From assembly GCF_030441895.1 (NCBI RefSeq), contig NZ_JARJAS010000009.1: a stretch of DNA of 64,000 nucleotides; one strand, 5' to 3'. Position 1 is the stretch's first letter. Every line of letters starts with the position of its first letter. The position numbers and the translations under genes are program-made. The notes beneath the pieces were generated by a model. That model searched no databases. It saw only the letters and a list, made by a program, of their open reading frames with translations, and was not told the DNA's origin. This stretch comes from Enterococcus_D entomosocium (lineage in GTDB: Bacteria > Bacillota > Bacilli > Lactobacillales > Enterococcaceae). Shown piece after piece: positions 26,509-35,464 of this stretch.

Positions 26509-28431
26509 TCACGTATGCAAAGACTGTTGATACAAGACACAATCATCGCAATCTTTGCGGGTTGGTTTGGCTTGCTGGGGTGTTTCTTTGTGTAATGGCA
26601 AAAGCATACGCAACCCGTTTAAGATAACTAAGATCGTGCTTCCTTCATGACCCACGACCCCTAGAGGTAGCGTGAGAAATTCAAGGAAGTTTGAAGCGAT
26701 CAGCAACAAGATGACACTGATAGAAAAGACGATGTTTTGTTTGATGATCCGCTGTAATTTCTTAGCCAAACGGTGACTGTCGACCAAACGCAGCAAATCA
26801 TTTTTCATCAAGACGATCTCCGCCACATCCATTGCGACATCTGTTCCTTCGCCCATCGCGATCCCTACACTTGCGGTCGCTAAGGCGGGGGCATCATTGA
26901 TCCCATCACCGACCATCGCATTGATTTGGTAGGTTTCTTTCATTTCTTTGATCCGAGTGGTTTTCTCATCAGGCAGGCAATCACTTTCGTAGTCAGACAA
27001 GCCGATTTCTGCGGCGATCACTTTGGCAGTACCTAAATGATCACCCGTCAGCATCGTCGTGTGAATTCCTTGCTTATTGAAGTAGGCAAGACTCTCACGA
27101 GCTTCAGGACGGGGCTGATCCAATAGTGCTAAATACCCTGCTAATACACGGTCACGATTGATATAAATCAAGGTTTTTCCGGCTGCTTTCAATTCTTGGA
27201 TGCGGGTTTGTTCACTGACAGCAACAGAGGTTAGATCGACTTCTTTTCCAATCGTCCAATGGGCAGCTTGGTAAGTGGTGGCTAGACCGACCCCCGCTTG
27301 TTCTTCCACTGCTAATTCCAATGGTCTTTCATCGTGGAAATACGCCAAGATCGCTTCAGCCAATGGGTGATTTGATTGTTTTTCCATCCCAACAATCAGT
27401 TGGGGGATAAACGGTTCATCCAGCAATAGATGAACATCAGTGACAGCAGGTTTGCCTCGAGTCAGCGTTCCGGTTTTGTCAAAAGCGATCGCTTTGACAT
27501 TGGCAAAGGCATCCAAGGCTTGTCCGCCTTTGCATAAAACGCCCAAACGAGCAGCGTGAGAAATGGCTGCTAACGTCGCAGGAGTAGCAGAGGCGACTAA
27601 GGCACAAGGGGATGCCACTACTAGTAAGACCATGCCACGATAAAAACTTTCTTGGAACCCCCAATTCGTGAAAAACGTACACAAAACGATCATTAGTGGG
27701 ACGGCGATCAGGACGATCGGCACATAGATCCGTTCGATTTTTTCGATCAGGGTCGCCGTTTGACTTGGCATTTGCTGCGCTTCTTCCACCAATTGAATGA
27801 TTTTTGCAAAGCGGGTGTTTTCACTCGTTTGAGTAACTTCAATGTACAATGGCTGCCCAAGGTTGATGGTTCCCCCAAAGACTTCACTGCCTAAACGTTT
27901 CTCGACAGGAATGGATTCGCCACTGATGGCCGCCTCATCAACACTGCTGGTTCCTTGGATCACGATACCGTCGATCGGGATCGCACTGCCTTTTGCCACC
28001 ATAATCGTATCTTTTAACTGAAGGGCTTCGACTGGTACTTCGACGAGCTCCCCAGATTCAATCATTTTTAAGGCAGTCGTTGGTTGCAGTGCCATTAATG
28101 AACTAATTTCTCGCGTACTTTTGTTGGTCGTATATTCCTCAAGGGCACCGCTCAAACAAAAGATAAAGGTCAGCATCGCCCCTTCAAACCAATGCCCAAT
28201 GATACAGGCACCAATGGCGGCTAACGCCATCAGTAGATCGACGTTCAACCGTTTGTCGTGCACCAATTCTTGCGTGCCTTCCCAGGTTTGTTTCCAACCC
28301 CCGGCAAGAATCGCTAACAGATAAGGGACAAAGCTATAAGGAATGGAAAAAGATGCCATAAGAAAGCCAGTTGCCATCAATAGCAAACAAGCAATCGTTG
28401 AAAAAACAGCCGACGATTCGGATTTACTCAT
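26509..28431 (-). CDS. P1B4-type heavy-metal efflux ATPase (PfeT/FrvA/ZosA-like)
   Basis: A 640-residue P-type ATPase. It shows the TM motif SPC (Cys276 in VASPCALVASATPATL) in place of CPC, phosphorylation site Asp318 in DKTGTLT, the TGD and GDGINDAP motifs, and HEGSTILVILNGLRML in the last membrane segment. SPC with HEGxT defines the P1B4 group, whose members export Fe(II), Co(II) or Zn(II). The C-terminus carries a CDDC pair. There is no N-terminal metal-binding domain. The start is ATG 28431 with AAAGGAGG upstream; the frame is open further but lacks a ribosome binding site. A Fur-like box lies 130 bp upstream, pointing to iron control. Confidence 0.9.
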   Translation of the reverse strand: MSKSESSAVFSTIACLLLMATGFLMASFSIPYSFVPYLLAILAGGWKQTWEGTQELVHDKRLNVDLLMALAAIGACIIGHWFEGAMLTFIFCLSGALEEYTTNKSTREISSLMALQPTTALKMIESGELVEVPVEALQLKDTIMVAKGSAIPIDGIVIQGTSSVDEAAISGESIPVEKRLGSEVFGGTINLGQPLYIEVTQTSENTRFAKIIQLVEEAQQMPSQTATLIEKIERIYVPIVLIAVPLMIVLCTFFTNWGFQESFYRGMVLLVVASPCALVASATPATLAAISHAARLGVLCKGGQALDAFANVKAIAFDKTGTLTRGKPAVTDVHLLLDEPFIPQLIVGMEKQSNHPLAEAILAYFHDERPLELAVEEQAGVGLATTYQAAHWTIGKEVDLTSVAVSEQTRIQELKAAGKTLIYINRDRVLAGYLALLDQPRPEARESLAYFNKQGIHTTMLTGDHLGTAKVIAAEIGLSDYESDCLPDEKTTRIKEMKETYQINAMVGDGINDAPALATASVGIAMGEGTDVAMDVAEIVLMKNDLLRLVDSHRLAKKLQRIIKQNIVFSISVILLLIASNFLEFLTLPLGVVGHEGSTILVILNGLRMLLPLHKETPQQAKPTRKDCDDCVLYQQSLHT

Positions 28432-28562
28432 AAGAAACGCCTCCTTTTGAATGTAGTCTAGGAATGAAAAAACCGATCCTTTTCTCAAGAAACAATCGAT
28501 TGTTCCTCCCTCAACTTGAGCATAGCACATTCGAAAACAAGATGGTAAAAAAACAACGTACC

Positions 28563-28583
28563 TGATAATGAAAGTGATTATCA
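28563..28583. promoter_or_regulatory. Fur-family operator (Fur/PerR/Zur-type box)
   Basis: Perfect heptamer arms TGATAAT (28563-28569) and ATTATCA (28577-28583) around 7 nt. The inner 19 nt match the classical Fur consensus at 16 positions. A weak leftward promoter (TTGATA at 28584-28579, TACGTT at 28560-28555, 18-bp spacer) overlaps it. A 7-bp inverted repeat (agtagcg/cgctact) sits just to the right at about 28584-28606. Confidence 0.75.
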
Positions 28584-28654
28584 AGTAGCGATTAAATAAC
28601 GCTACTATCCAAATGATAAATGGAAACTCACTATTATAGAAAAAAGAACACAAA

Positions 28655-28693
28655 AAAAGCAGCACAATAAAAAACGAATTGTACTGCTTTTAC
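28655..28693 (-). terminator. Intrinsic terminator of the mevalonate operon
   Basis: On the minus strand AAAAGCAGTACAAT pairs with ATTGTGCTGCTTTT, followed by a T-run. It separates fni from the metal ATPase gene. Confidence 0.85.
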
Positions 28694-28725
28694 TTATTTG
28701 ATGTGGTAGTCAGCGATTGGATCTC

Positions 28726-29766
28726 TCAACGCAAACTATACTTTGCTAAGGGAATTTGACGTGCTTCACACCACTCTTTGACAGCGCCAGAAAAAATCAG
28801 CTGAACCTTGGTGAGGTCTTTAGTGCTTGTCTGTCCTGCCATTGTGTAGAGCAGCTGCAGCTGTTCCTTCCATGATTGTAAGGTGGCGATGGTTTCTTCT
28901 TTGCCTTTTGACAAAAGCAGCACGAGGATCGTGGCGGATAGTCCTACGCTATCCGCACCAAGGCAAAGTGCTTTGAAGATATCGTAAGCATCCCGAACGC
29001 CGCCTGAAGCGATGCGGGTAAAGGGCTGTTGGATCTCATTTGCTTCCAGCAAGGAAATCACGGTGGATTGGCCGAAGGTATCAAGATACGCCAATTCACG
29101 TTTTTTTCGACGAGCATTTTCGATTTGCGTAAAACTTGTGCCGCCGCTACCAGCAACATCAATCGTTTGTACGCCGATCGCCAGTAACTGCTGGATCGTT
29201 TCACGGGACATCCCAAAGCCGACTTCTTTGATGACAACCGGAACGGCAACGGAAGCAATCGTTTTTTCCAATAAGGACAGCCATTGGCTAAATTGACGAT
29301 CGCCTTCGGGCATCACTAATTCTTGTGGTGCATTAAGATGGATCTGCAAGGCGTCGGCGCCAAACAGTTCTACTGCCCGTTGTGCATTTTCAACGGGACT
29401 GCCCGCACCAATATTGGCTAATAAGAAGCCGTCAGGATTGGCTTTGCGGACGATGCGGAAAGAATCGGCGACACTTGGGTCTTTTAAGGCAGCCGAAACG
29501 GAGCCGGTTGCCATCATCAAATCACAGGCTTGCGCGATCTCTGCTAACTCTTGATTGATTTTTAAGGTTTTTTCACTGCCGCCTGTCATGGCATTGATGA
29601 AAAAAGGGCTGGAAAATGAGCGGTCAAAGACAGTCGTCGTAATTGCCACATCAGCCACGTCAATTTGCGGAAAGGACTGGTGGACCAAGCGAACTGCATC
29701 AAAATCGTTGCTGTGTTCTTTATGAAACGCTTTTGCTAAGGAAACATGTTCATCTTTTCGATTCAT
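28726..29766 (-). CDS. fni: Type 2 isopentenyl-diphosphate delta-isomerase (FMN-dependent)
   Basis: A 346-residue enzyme with the type 2 IDI signature RKDEHVSLAKAFH at the start, FFINAMTGGS, VIKEVGFGMS and the FMN-phosphate region VAGSGGTSF and RIASGGVRDAYD. It interconverts IPP and DMAPP. The start is ATG 29766 with GGGAGG about 8 nt upstream, overlapping the stop of mvaK2 by 4 nt. Last gene of the mevalonate operon. Confidence 0.96.
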   Translation of the reverse strand: MNRKDEHVSLAKAFHKEHSNDFDAVRLVHQSFPQIDVADVAITTTVFDRSFSSPFFINAMTGGSEKTLKINQELAEIAQACDLMMATGSVSAALKDPSVADSFRIVRKANPDGFLLANIGAGSPVENAQRAVELFGADALQIHLNAPQELVMPEGDRQFSQWLSLLEKTIASVAVPVVIKEVGFGMSRETIQQLLAIGVQTIDVAGSGGTSFTQIENARRKKRELAYLDTFGQSTVISLLEANEIQQPFTRIASGGVRDAYDIFKALCLGADSVGLSATILVLLLSKGKEETIATLQSWKEQLQLLYTMAGQTSTKDLTKVQLIFSGAVKEWCEARQIPLAKYSLR

Positions 29767-30845
29767 GATAGGTCCTCCCGGTAATGGTAAACATGCAGCG
29801 GCAATGGGGTGATCTCGGCTTTTTCCCACGCACTCATCAATGGTAAAATACCGGTTTTCTGGTCAACGATCACGATGCCGCAATCGCCACCGCCGGCACC
29901 AGAAGATTTGGCTGCGCCACAATAATTTTCTGCTAGATCACAAAGCTTTTTAAGTGCGGGGGTTTCAATCGGTACACCAGTTAGTGCAGACAACTCTCGC
30001 AGGAGCTTTCGATTTTCCGTGATCATTTTTTTGATCGTGCGACTGTCTTCATTTAAGAAGCCGTCGATCAATCGATTGACGCAGTCTTTGCTGGCTGCTA
30101 AAAAGGCGGCATAGGCGTTTTCTTTTTCTTCTTTGGATTGATAGACTTGATCCACTAAATCAGAAGTAGAGGCAGGAGAGCCTGTCCAACCAATCAATAG
30201 TCGAAGAGATTTCGGAACCGTCAAGGGACGGATCGATAATCCTGGCCAATCGAAAGCAATCAATTCTGTTAAGGTATGGTCCTTTTGTTTGGCTAAGACC
30301 CAGTCGTGATCGAAGGTTGAAAAAGCGATCCAGCCGCCATAACAAGAGGCCGCAATATCACCGCACGACCCATTGCCTTGAACAGCGAGATGGGCAAGAG
30401 CCGCAATTTTGAATTGGGTCAACCGATCCATTTCCATTTGATAGTACAGATTCAATGCTTTGACCGTGGCAACAGTCACGGCACCGCTGGAACCGAGGCC
30501 ATATTTGCGACCATTCGAGTTATCCAGTTCACTGGTCACTTTTAAATCGTAAAAGGAAAGGGGGATGCCTTTTTCTTGGGCATATTTTTCCGTCAGACGA
30601 ATGGCTGCCAAAATATAGTGGAAAGGATTATCCCGATGGTCTAAGACTAATTCGCCTTTGCGACGCGTCCAGCGAATCGGCAGGTCGCTGTATTGGGCAG
30701 ACTGGATGCTGCCGTTTTTACGGGCCTCTTCCACATTGACTGTAATAAATTGGTCAACGGCAACGATGATTGCAGGATGACCAGGTTCGACAACGGCGTA
30801 TTCACCAGCAATAAATAGTTTTCCGGGAACGGATAGTTCAATCAT
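29763..30845 (-). CDS. mvaK2: Phosphomevalonate kinase
   Basis: A 360-residue GHMP kinase: N-terminal VPGKLFIAGEYAVVEPGHPAI, ATP-binding loop KYGLGSSGAVTVATVKAL, and C-terminal KSSGAGGGDCGIVIV. It converts 5-phosphomevalonate to 5-diphosphomevalonate. AGGAGTGTCGAA precedes the ATG. It is coupled to fni by an ATGA overlap and follows mvaD after 36 nt. Confidence 0.96.
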   Translation of the reverse strand: MIELSVPGKLFIAGEYAVVEPGHPAIIVAVDQFITVNVEEARKNGSIQSAQYSDLPIRWTRRKGELVLDHRDNPFHYILAAIRLTEKYAQEKGIPLSFYDLKVTSELDNSNGRKYGLGSSGAVTVATVKALNLYYQMEMDRLTQFKIAALAHLAVQGNGSCGDIAASCYGGWIAFSTFDHDWVLAKQKDHTLTELIAFDWPGLSIRPLTVPKSLRLLIGWTGSPASTSDLVDQVYQSKEEKENAYAAFLAASKDCVNRLIDGFLNEDSRTIKKMITENRKLLRELSALTGVPIETPALKKLCDLAENYCGAAKSSGAGGGDCGIVIVDQKTGILPLMSAWEKAEITPLPLHVYHYREDLS

Positions 30846-30881
30846 TTCGACACTCCTAATCGATGGCTTCTTAATGGCTTC

Positions 30882-31886
30882 TTAGTTGATGGCAGAAGAT
30901 TCTTCCACCGGTAAAAAGGCTAATCCTTTGCCCGCGTGAGCAGTTACTAATTGTTCTGAGGCAAAGTGAGCACTTAATTCACGTAAAATCTTTTGTTCTT
31001 CTTGTTTTTGGCATAAAACTTTGACATTGGGACCAGCATCCATCGTGAAATAGCAAGCCAATCCTTTTTTTCGCAGCATTCGGACACATTCCATAGCTCG
31101 TAAAGATTCAGAAGACCAATAAGTAAAAGGTGGTTCGGCGGCTAAGGTCGTTCCATGCATTTTCAAGGCGTTGGCCTCGGTCGTTTCCCCTAAAGCAGTA
31201 AAGTCTTTTTCGGCAATCGCTTGTTTCATTTTCACGAGATCGGTGGCAGTGGCAGAAAGCCAGCCTGGATAAAAGCTCGAGGTTTCAACGGTTCGGCGCA
31301 TCCCCTCACGACTGGAGACTTCTTTGGCTTGTGCGTTGATCAAAATAAAGATCATACTCAATTCTTCTTCCCAGCCATTCGACGGCACTTGCGTGGCAAA
31401 AGAAGTCTCATCGGTGCCTTGATGCCATTCAGCAAAGCCGCCGTAGATACTCCGACACGCCGAACCAGAACCGCGACGGGCCAAACGGGATAACTCTTGC
31501 TCCGACAAGTTTAAGTCCAGTGCTTCACTACAGGCACCCGCCAAGGCCGCTAATCCGCTGGCAGAAGAGGCAAGTCCAGCAGCGGTTGGGACGAAGTTTT
31601 GACTTTCCACCGTGGCATACCACGGGCAGTCCGCTTTTTTTCGTACCAGATCCAAAAAGTCCGCAACTTTTTTTGTGGCAGCGTCTGTTTGCACCACACC
31701 ATCCAGCGTAAAGCAATCCTTTGGAAAATCAGGTGAAAAAGCCACCGTTGTTTCTGTGTAAAAAGCATCGAGGGTCAGGGACAAACTATTGTTCATCGGT
31801 AAAATGAAAGTTTCATCTTGTTTTCCCCAATACTTGATCAATGCGATATTCGTGTAGGCGCGAGCCTTTCCCTTATACATGTTCAT
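30882..31886 (-). CDS. mvaD: Diphosphomevalonate decarboxylase
   Basis: A 334-residue enzyme with the family start GKARAYTNIALIKYWGK, the phosphate-binding loop PTAAGLASSASGLAAL, and GSACRSIYGGFAEW carrying the catalytic Arg/Asp region. It makes IPP from diphosphomevalonate with ATP. The start overlaps the end of mvaK1 by 14 nt; ATG 31880 is an alternative start with better spacing from AGGAG. Confidence 0.96.
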   Translation of the reverse strand: MNMYKGKARAYTNIALIKYWGKQDETFILPMNNSLSLTLDAFYTETTVAFSPDFPKDCFTLDGVVQTDAATKKVADFLDLVRKKADCPWYATVESQNFVPTAAGLASSASGLAALAGACSEALDLNLSEQELSRLARRGSGSACRSIYGGFAEWHQGTDETSFATQVPSNGWEEELSMIFILINAQAKEVSSREGMRRTVETSSFYPGWLSATATDLVKMKQAIAEKDFTALGETTEANALKMHGTTLAAEPPFTYWSSESLRAMECVRMLRKKGLACYFTMDAGPNVKVLCQKQEEQKILRELSAHFASEQLVTAHAGKGLAFLPVEESSAIN

Positions 31887-32805
31887 AAACTCCTAATCCT
31901 TGTATCCATGCCGCACGAGCGCCATCGGACAATAAAATACGGCTGATATTCTCAGCCTGTTCCTTCGTTTTGGTTAGTGCGATCATACAGCCGCCCCGGC
32001 CCCCGCCGGTCAGCTTTGCCCCGTAAGCACCGTGTGCCAACGCTAAGGAAACCAACTGATCCAGTTGCTGATTGCTGACCCCTAGCTGCTGCAGTGCCTG
32101 ATGGGCGTTGTTCATGCTTTCACCTAATACTTCTAATTGATTGGCTATGATGGCCTCTTTAGCTTTTTTGGTTTCGATCCCTAAACGCTGGATTGCTTGA
32201 CTAGCCAGCTGCTTGCTGGTTTCAAAAAGATGGGCGACACTTTTGACTGCTTCTCTCGTTTGCCCTTTGATTCCAGTATCAGCGACGAGCAAATAACCGT
32301 CGATCGTGAGGGGAAACGAAGTGATGGGATGCCCTTTGATAAAGTAAATGGCATCTGTCCCACTGGCTGCCGCAGCATCGATCCCGCTAGGATTGCCATG
32401 AGCGATTTTTTCAGAAAAGTTGACATAGGTCATCAATTCTTCTTTTGTAAAGTCTTTTTTGATCCAATCAAAAAAAGCGCGAGTCAGTGCAACAGCGACC
32501 GCCGCGCTAGAACCCATTCCCCGTTCAGAAGGGATAGTGCTGACGATGGAGGTTGCAAAAGGACCCGTGTGGAAGTCTTGTTGCAGACGATGCAGCAAGT
32601 CTTTGACATTTTTTAAGTGGCTGGGGACTTCTTCAAGCAGACCGTGATAGTAACTTGAAATCAAGGTGTTTGTTGCATTTGCTGTAATCTCGACTTGTAC
32701 TTTTGCTCCCGCAAAAGGGAAAGCAATTGCTGGTTCACCGTAAACAACTGAATGTTCACCCATTAAGATGATTTTTCCTGTAGCTATGCCAGTACCAATT
32801 GACAT
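31873..32805 (-). CDS. mvaK1: Mevalonate kinase
   Basis: A 310-residue GHMP kinase with GKIILMGEHSVVYGEPAIAFP, the ATP loop SERGMGSSAAVAVALTRAF, and C-terminal KLTGGGRGGCMIAL. First gene of the leftward mevalonate operon mvaK1-mvaD-mvaK2-fni. I chose ATG 32805, which has GAGGAAAAT directly upstream; 12 further in-frame codons upstream have no homology to the family. Confidence 0.96.
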   Translation of the reverse strand: MSIGTGIATGKIILMGEHSVVYGEPAIAFPFAGAKVQVEITANATNTLISSYYHGLLEEVPSHLKNVKDLLHRLQQDFHTGPFATSIVSTIPSERGMGSSAAVAVALTRAFFDWIKKDFTKEELMTYVNFSEKIAHGNPSGIDAAAASGTDAIYFIKGHPITSFPLTIDGYLLVADTGIKGQTREAVKSVAHLFETSKQLASQAIQRLGIETKKAKEAIIANQLEVLGESMNNAHQALQQLGVSNQQLDQLVSLALAHGAYGAKLTGGGRGGCMIALTKTKEQAENISRILLSDGARAAWIQGLGVYEHV

Positions 32806-32865
32806 TATTTTCCTCATTTCTCTAGGGAGCTTACCCCACATGATTCATTTATCGTTTGTCAGTCA

Positions 32866-32894
32866 ATTGTAACTATCTCCTGACAAAAACACAA
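32866..32894 (-). promoter_or_regulatory. Predicted promoter of the mevalonate operon
   Basis: On the minus strand TTGTGT (32894-32889) and TACAAT (32871-32866) with a 17-bp spacer, about 60 bp before the mvaK1 start. Confidence 0.55.
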
Positions 32895-33029
32895 TTTAAT
32901 TAAAGATCCTTTCCTATTTTACTAGAAGAAGGCTCTTTCGTTAAGCATTCCGTATGAGATTTCAAAAAAAAGCAAAAATCTTTAAACTTTTATTGAAAAA
33001 ATTCTTGATCTGTGCTTCAAAAGTTTCAG

Positions 33030-33059
33030 TTGACGGCACAAGATATAGTGTTGTATAGT
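33030..33059 (+). promoter_or_regulatory. Predicted promoter of the deoxynucleoside kinase gene
   Basis: TTGACG at 33030-33035, TATAGT at 33054-33059, 18-bp spacer. Confidence 0.55.
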
Positions 33060-33110
33060 TGATATCGCAAATGCAACATACAATATTTAGTGATGAGTGA
33101 GTTGGGGGAT

Positions 33111-33755
33111 ATGAGCGTGATCGTATTAGCAGGAACGATTGGTGCCGGTAAATCAAGTTTGACCGCATTGATCGCCAATCATTTTGGCAGTCAAGCCTTT
33201 TATGAATCGATCGATGACAATGAAGTGTTACCATTATTTTATGCAGATCCAAATAAATATGCGTTTTTACTGCAAATCTATTTCTTAAATAAACGATTTG
33301 AAAGTATCAAGCAAGCCATGAAAGACGACAATAACGTCCTGGACCGTTCCATTTATGAGGATTCACTGTTGTTCCATTTAAATGCGGACCTTGGGCGAGC
33401 GACCGATACCGAGGTCAAAGTCTATGATGAATTGTTAGCCAATATGTTAGAAGAGCTGCCGTATGCAGCCCACAAAAAGCATCCAGATCTTTTGGTGCAT
33501 ATTCGCGTTTCTTTTGAAACGATGCTCGAGCGTATTGAAAAACGTGGGCGGGAATATGAGCAGTTGACCTTTGATCCTTCGTTATACGACTATTACAAAG
33601 AGTTGAACAAACGCTACGATCAATGGTACGAAGAGTACAATGAGAGTCCAAAGATCCAGATCGATGGCGATCAATTCAATTTTGTCGAAGACCCGCAAGC
33701 GGCACAGGCCGTTTTAACGATGGTGGAAGAGGCCTTGAAAGACGCCCGTAAATAA
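33111..33755 (+). CDS. Deoxynucleoside kinase (dAdo/dGuo kinase type)
   Basis: A 214-residue kinase with the P-loop LAGTIGAGKSSLTALIA, the DRSIYEDSLLF motif (the DRS catalytic region) and the lid-type ERIEKRGREYE. Lactobacillales carry this family for salvage of deoxyadenosine, deoxyguanosine and deoxycytidine. The start is uncertain: ATG 33111 fits the family N-terminus, but the GGGGG upstream is very close; ATG 33093 and GTG 33090 are in frame and lack a ribosome binding site. A terminator follows. Confidence 0.88.
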   Translation: MSVIVLAGTIGAGKSSLTALIANHFGSQAFYESIDDNEVLPLFYADPNKYAFLLQIYFLNKRFESIKQAMKDDNNVLDRSIYEDSLLFHLNADLGRATDTEVKVYDELLANMLEELPYAAHKKHPDLLVHIRVSFETMLERIEKRGREYEQLTFDPSLYDYYKELNKRYDQWYEEYNESPKIQIDGDQFNFVEDPQAAQAVLTMVEEALKDARK

Positions 33756-33767
33756 GTAATAGCTGAT

Positions 33768-33810
33768 ACAGCCAGGAAAGTCCTTTGATTGGGCTTCTGG
33801 CTGTTTTCTT
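33768..33810 (+). terminator. Intrinsic terminator after the deoxynucleoside kinase gene
   Basis: ACAGCCAG (33768-33775) pairs with CTGGCTGT (33797-33804), followed by a T-rich run. It overlaps the spacer of the next promoter. Confidence 0.7.
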
Positions 33811-33817
33811 TTATAAT
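33789..33817 (+). promoter_or_regulatory. Predicted promoter of the CorA-like gene
   Basis: TTGGGC at 33789-33794 and a perfect TATAAT at 33812-33817 with a 17-bp spacer. Confidence 0.5.
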
Positions 33818-33845
33818 AGAAGAAAGCAAGAGTGGAGGATGGATT

Positions 33846-34751
33846 GTGGAAAACAAACATGTCTTTTATGACGGAAACTATGAATGGATTCAAGTCGACC
33901 AACAAGACGCAAAAAGCGTGATGGCACTGCAAAAACAATATCATTTGTCTGACGAGATGCTTACGTACTCTTTAGATAAAAACGAACGCGCGCGGGTCGA
34001 ATATGATGCCGAAGAGGAAGCATTGCTGCTGGTTTTCAATGTACCTCAGCAAGAAAAGCGTGAAAATCATTTTGAGACCAGCCCGATGACGTTTATTTTA
34101 AAAAGGAAGCAACTCTTTACTTTTGCATCCCACAATACCCGTTATGTGATTCCAATGATGGAGCGCTTGATCCTGCAAAACCCGCTGCAAACGCCCATTC
34201 ATTTTTTGTTTCAAAGCTTGTTCTTGATTTCTGGCACGTTTTTTCCGTTAGTCGAAGAAGTCAATAGTGAGCGGATTCGCTTGAATCAGCGACTACGGGA
34301 AAAAACAACCAATAAAAACTTACTGCAAATGTCTGATTTGGAAGTTGGACTGGTTTTTTTAGTGTCTGCCACGAAACAAAATGCGGTCCTCTTGGAGCAA
34401 ATCAAAGCATTATCCATTTATCGTTTGATGGATGATGATGAGCGGGAACAACTGGATGATGCCTTGATCGAAGCCAAACAGGCAGTGGAAATGACCCAAC
34501 TGGCATTCCAAATTTTGGAACAATTGTCTGGTACCTACAATAATCTATTAAACAATAACTTGAATGATACCATGAAGTTTTTGACCGTTTGGTCCCTCTT
34601 ATTGACTGTGCCTTCCATCGTCACCAGTTTCTTTGGCATGAATGTTCCGCTGCCTTTTACCAATAGTATTTTCGGTTGGGGTATTGCCTTGTTGATCAGT
34701 TTAGTGTTATCCGTCTGGATGTTGATTGCTTTATGGCGCAGAATTCGTTAG
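33846..34751 (+). CDS. CorA-family divalent cation transporter
   Basis: A 301-residue protein with a long cytoplasmic N-terminal domain and two C-terminal membrane segments. The family signature GMN is present in TSFFGMNVPLPF between them. CorA proteins are pentameric Mg2+ (sometimes Co2+ or Ni2+) channels. The start is GTG 33846 with GGAGG at 33834-33838, 7 nt away; an upstream in-frame ATG at 33789 lies within the promoter. It converges with the next gene, overlapping its end by 4 nt. Confidence 0.9.
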   Translation: MENKHVFYDGNYEWIQVDQQDAKSVMALQKQYHLSDEMLTYSLDKNERARVEYDAEEEALLLVFNVPQQEKRENHFETSPMTFILKRKQLFTFASHNTRYVIPMMERLILQNPLQTPIHFLFQSLFLISGTFFPLVEEVNSERIRLNQRLREKTTNKNLLQMSDLEVGLVFLVSATKQNAVLLEQIKALSIYRLMDDDEREQLDDALIEAKQAVEMTQLAFQILEQLSGTYNNLLNNNLNDTMKFLTVWSLLLTVPSIVTSFFGMNVPLPFTNSIFGWGIALLISLVLSVWMLIALWRRIR

Positions 34752-35383
34752 TCGATCACCAAACCTAGACCGGCGGCGATGACCAAGGCTTGTTCTTGAT
34801 CGACTGTTAGTCCTCGCAAGTGTTCAAAGGACAACGCGATCTTTTGAAATTGATTGGTCCGAAAATCTAAAGTTGCTAATTTTGTGTGAAACCAGTTGCT
34901 ATTGTTCAACTGGTTTTCTTGTAGCGTCAAGTGTTTCCAATCCATCTCATAAAACTCACTGTCGTTTAGTTGGCACTGACGAAACAGCATCGTCCGTAAA
35001 TTGGTATTGCTAAAAGAAGCAAAGTTTGCCACGCAATCTTCAAAGGTACAGTCACGGAAATAGCTTTCCGCAAAATTCGTACCAGTCAATTTACACTGTT
35101 TAAAGTGAACGCGATGAAAGCTGGCACCAAAACATTCCAGATTAGAAAAATCGCAGTTCTCAAAGAGGACATTTTGACATTCCCATTGAATCAAGCGTGT
35201 TTTTTGCATCGTCACTTTCTTGAAATGACATTGCTTCAAGATAAGGTTTTTGCAAGTATCATAGCTATAATCACCGCCTTCGAACACCCCCCCTTCGAAA
35301 AGCAGTTCTTCTTCTAAATAAAAATCCTGTGGCTCTAATGCCGACAATAAGGGCGGTAGTGGCAATACGATTTTTTTCTTCAT
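34748..35383 (-). CDS. Pentapeptide-repeat protein, Qnr-like
   Basis: A 211-residue protein. From about residue 48 to 190 it is built of degenerate five-residue repeats of the form [x]-[x]-[L/F]-x-x (CHFKK, VLFEN, CDFSN, ASFHR, VHFKQ, CKLTG, TNFAE), the pattern that folds into a right-handed quadrilateral beta-helix. The C-terminus (GLTVDQEQALVIAAGLGLVI) looks like the terminal helix of MfpA/Qnr-type proteins, and the length equals that of enterococcal chromosomal Qnr proteins. These mimic DNA and protect gyrase and topoisomerase IV from quinolones. A plain pentapeptide protein of other function is the alternative. ATG 35383 behind AGGATGGG; TTG 35386 is one codon upstream. Confidence 0.75.
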   Translation of the reverse strand: MKKKIVLPLPPLLSALEPQDFYLEEELLFEGGVFEGGDYSYDTCKNLILKQCHFKKVTMQKTRLIQWECQNVLFENCDFSNLECFGASFHRVHFKQCKLTGTNFAESYFRDCTFEDCVANFASFSNTNLRTMLFRQCQLNDSEFYEMDWKHLTLQENQLNNSNWFHTKLATLDFRTNQFQKIALSFEHLRGLTVDQEQALVIAAGLGLVID

Positions 35384-35464
35384 CAAGATCCCATCCTGTA
35401 TGTTTTTCTCTCAGTATAACACGGCGAATCGATGCCGCGATAGTTACGAAAAAGCGGTGGGGCA

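Noticed and set aside
28432..28665. 78-codon N-terminal extension of the metal ATPase
   Set aside because: It runs through the Fur box and promoter region, lacks a ribosome binding site and family similarity; ATG 28431 has AAAGGAGG.
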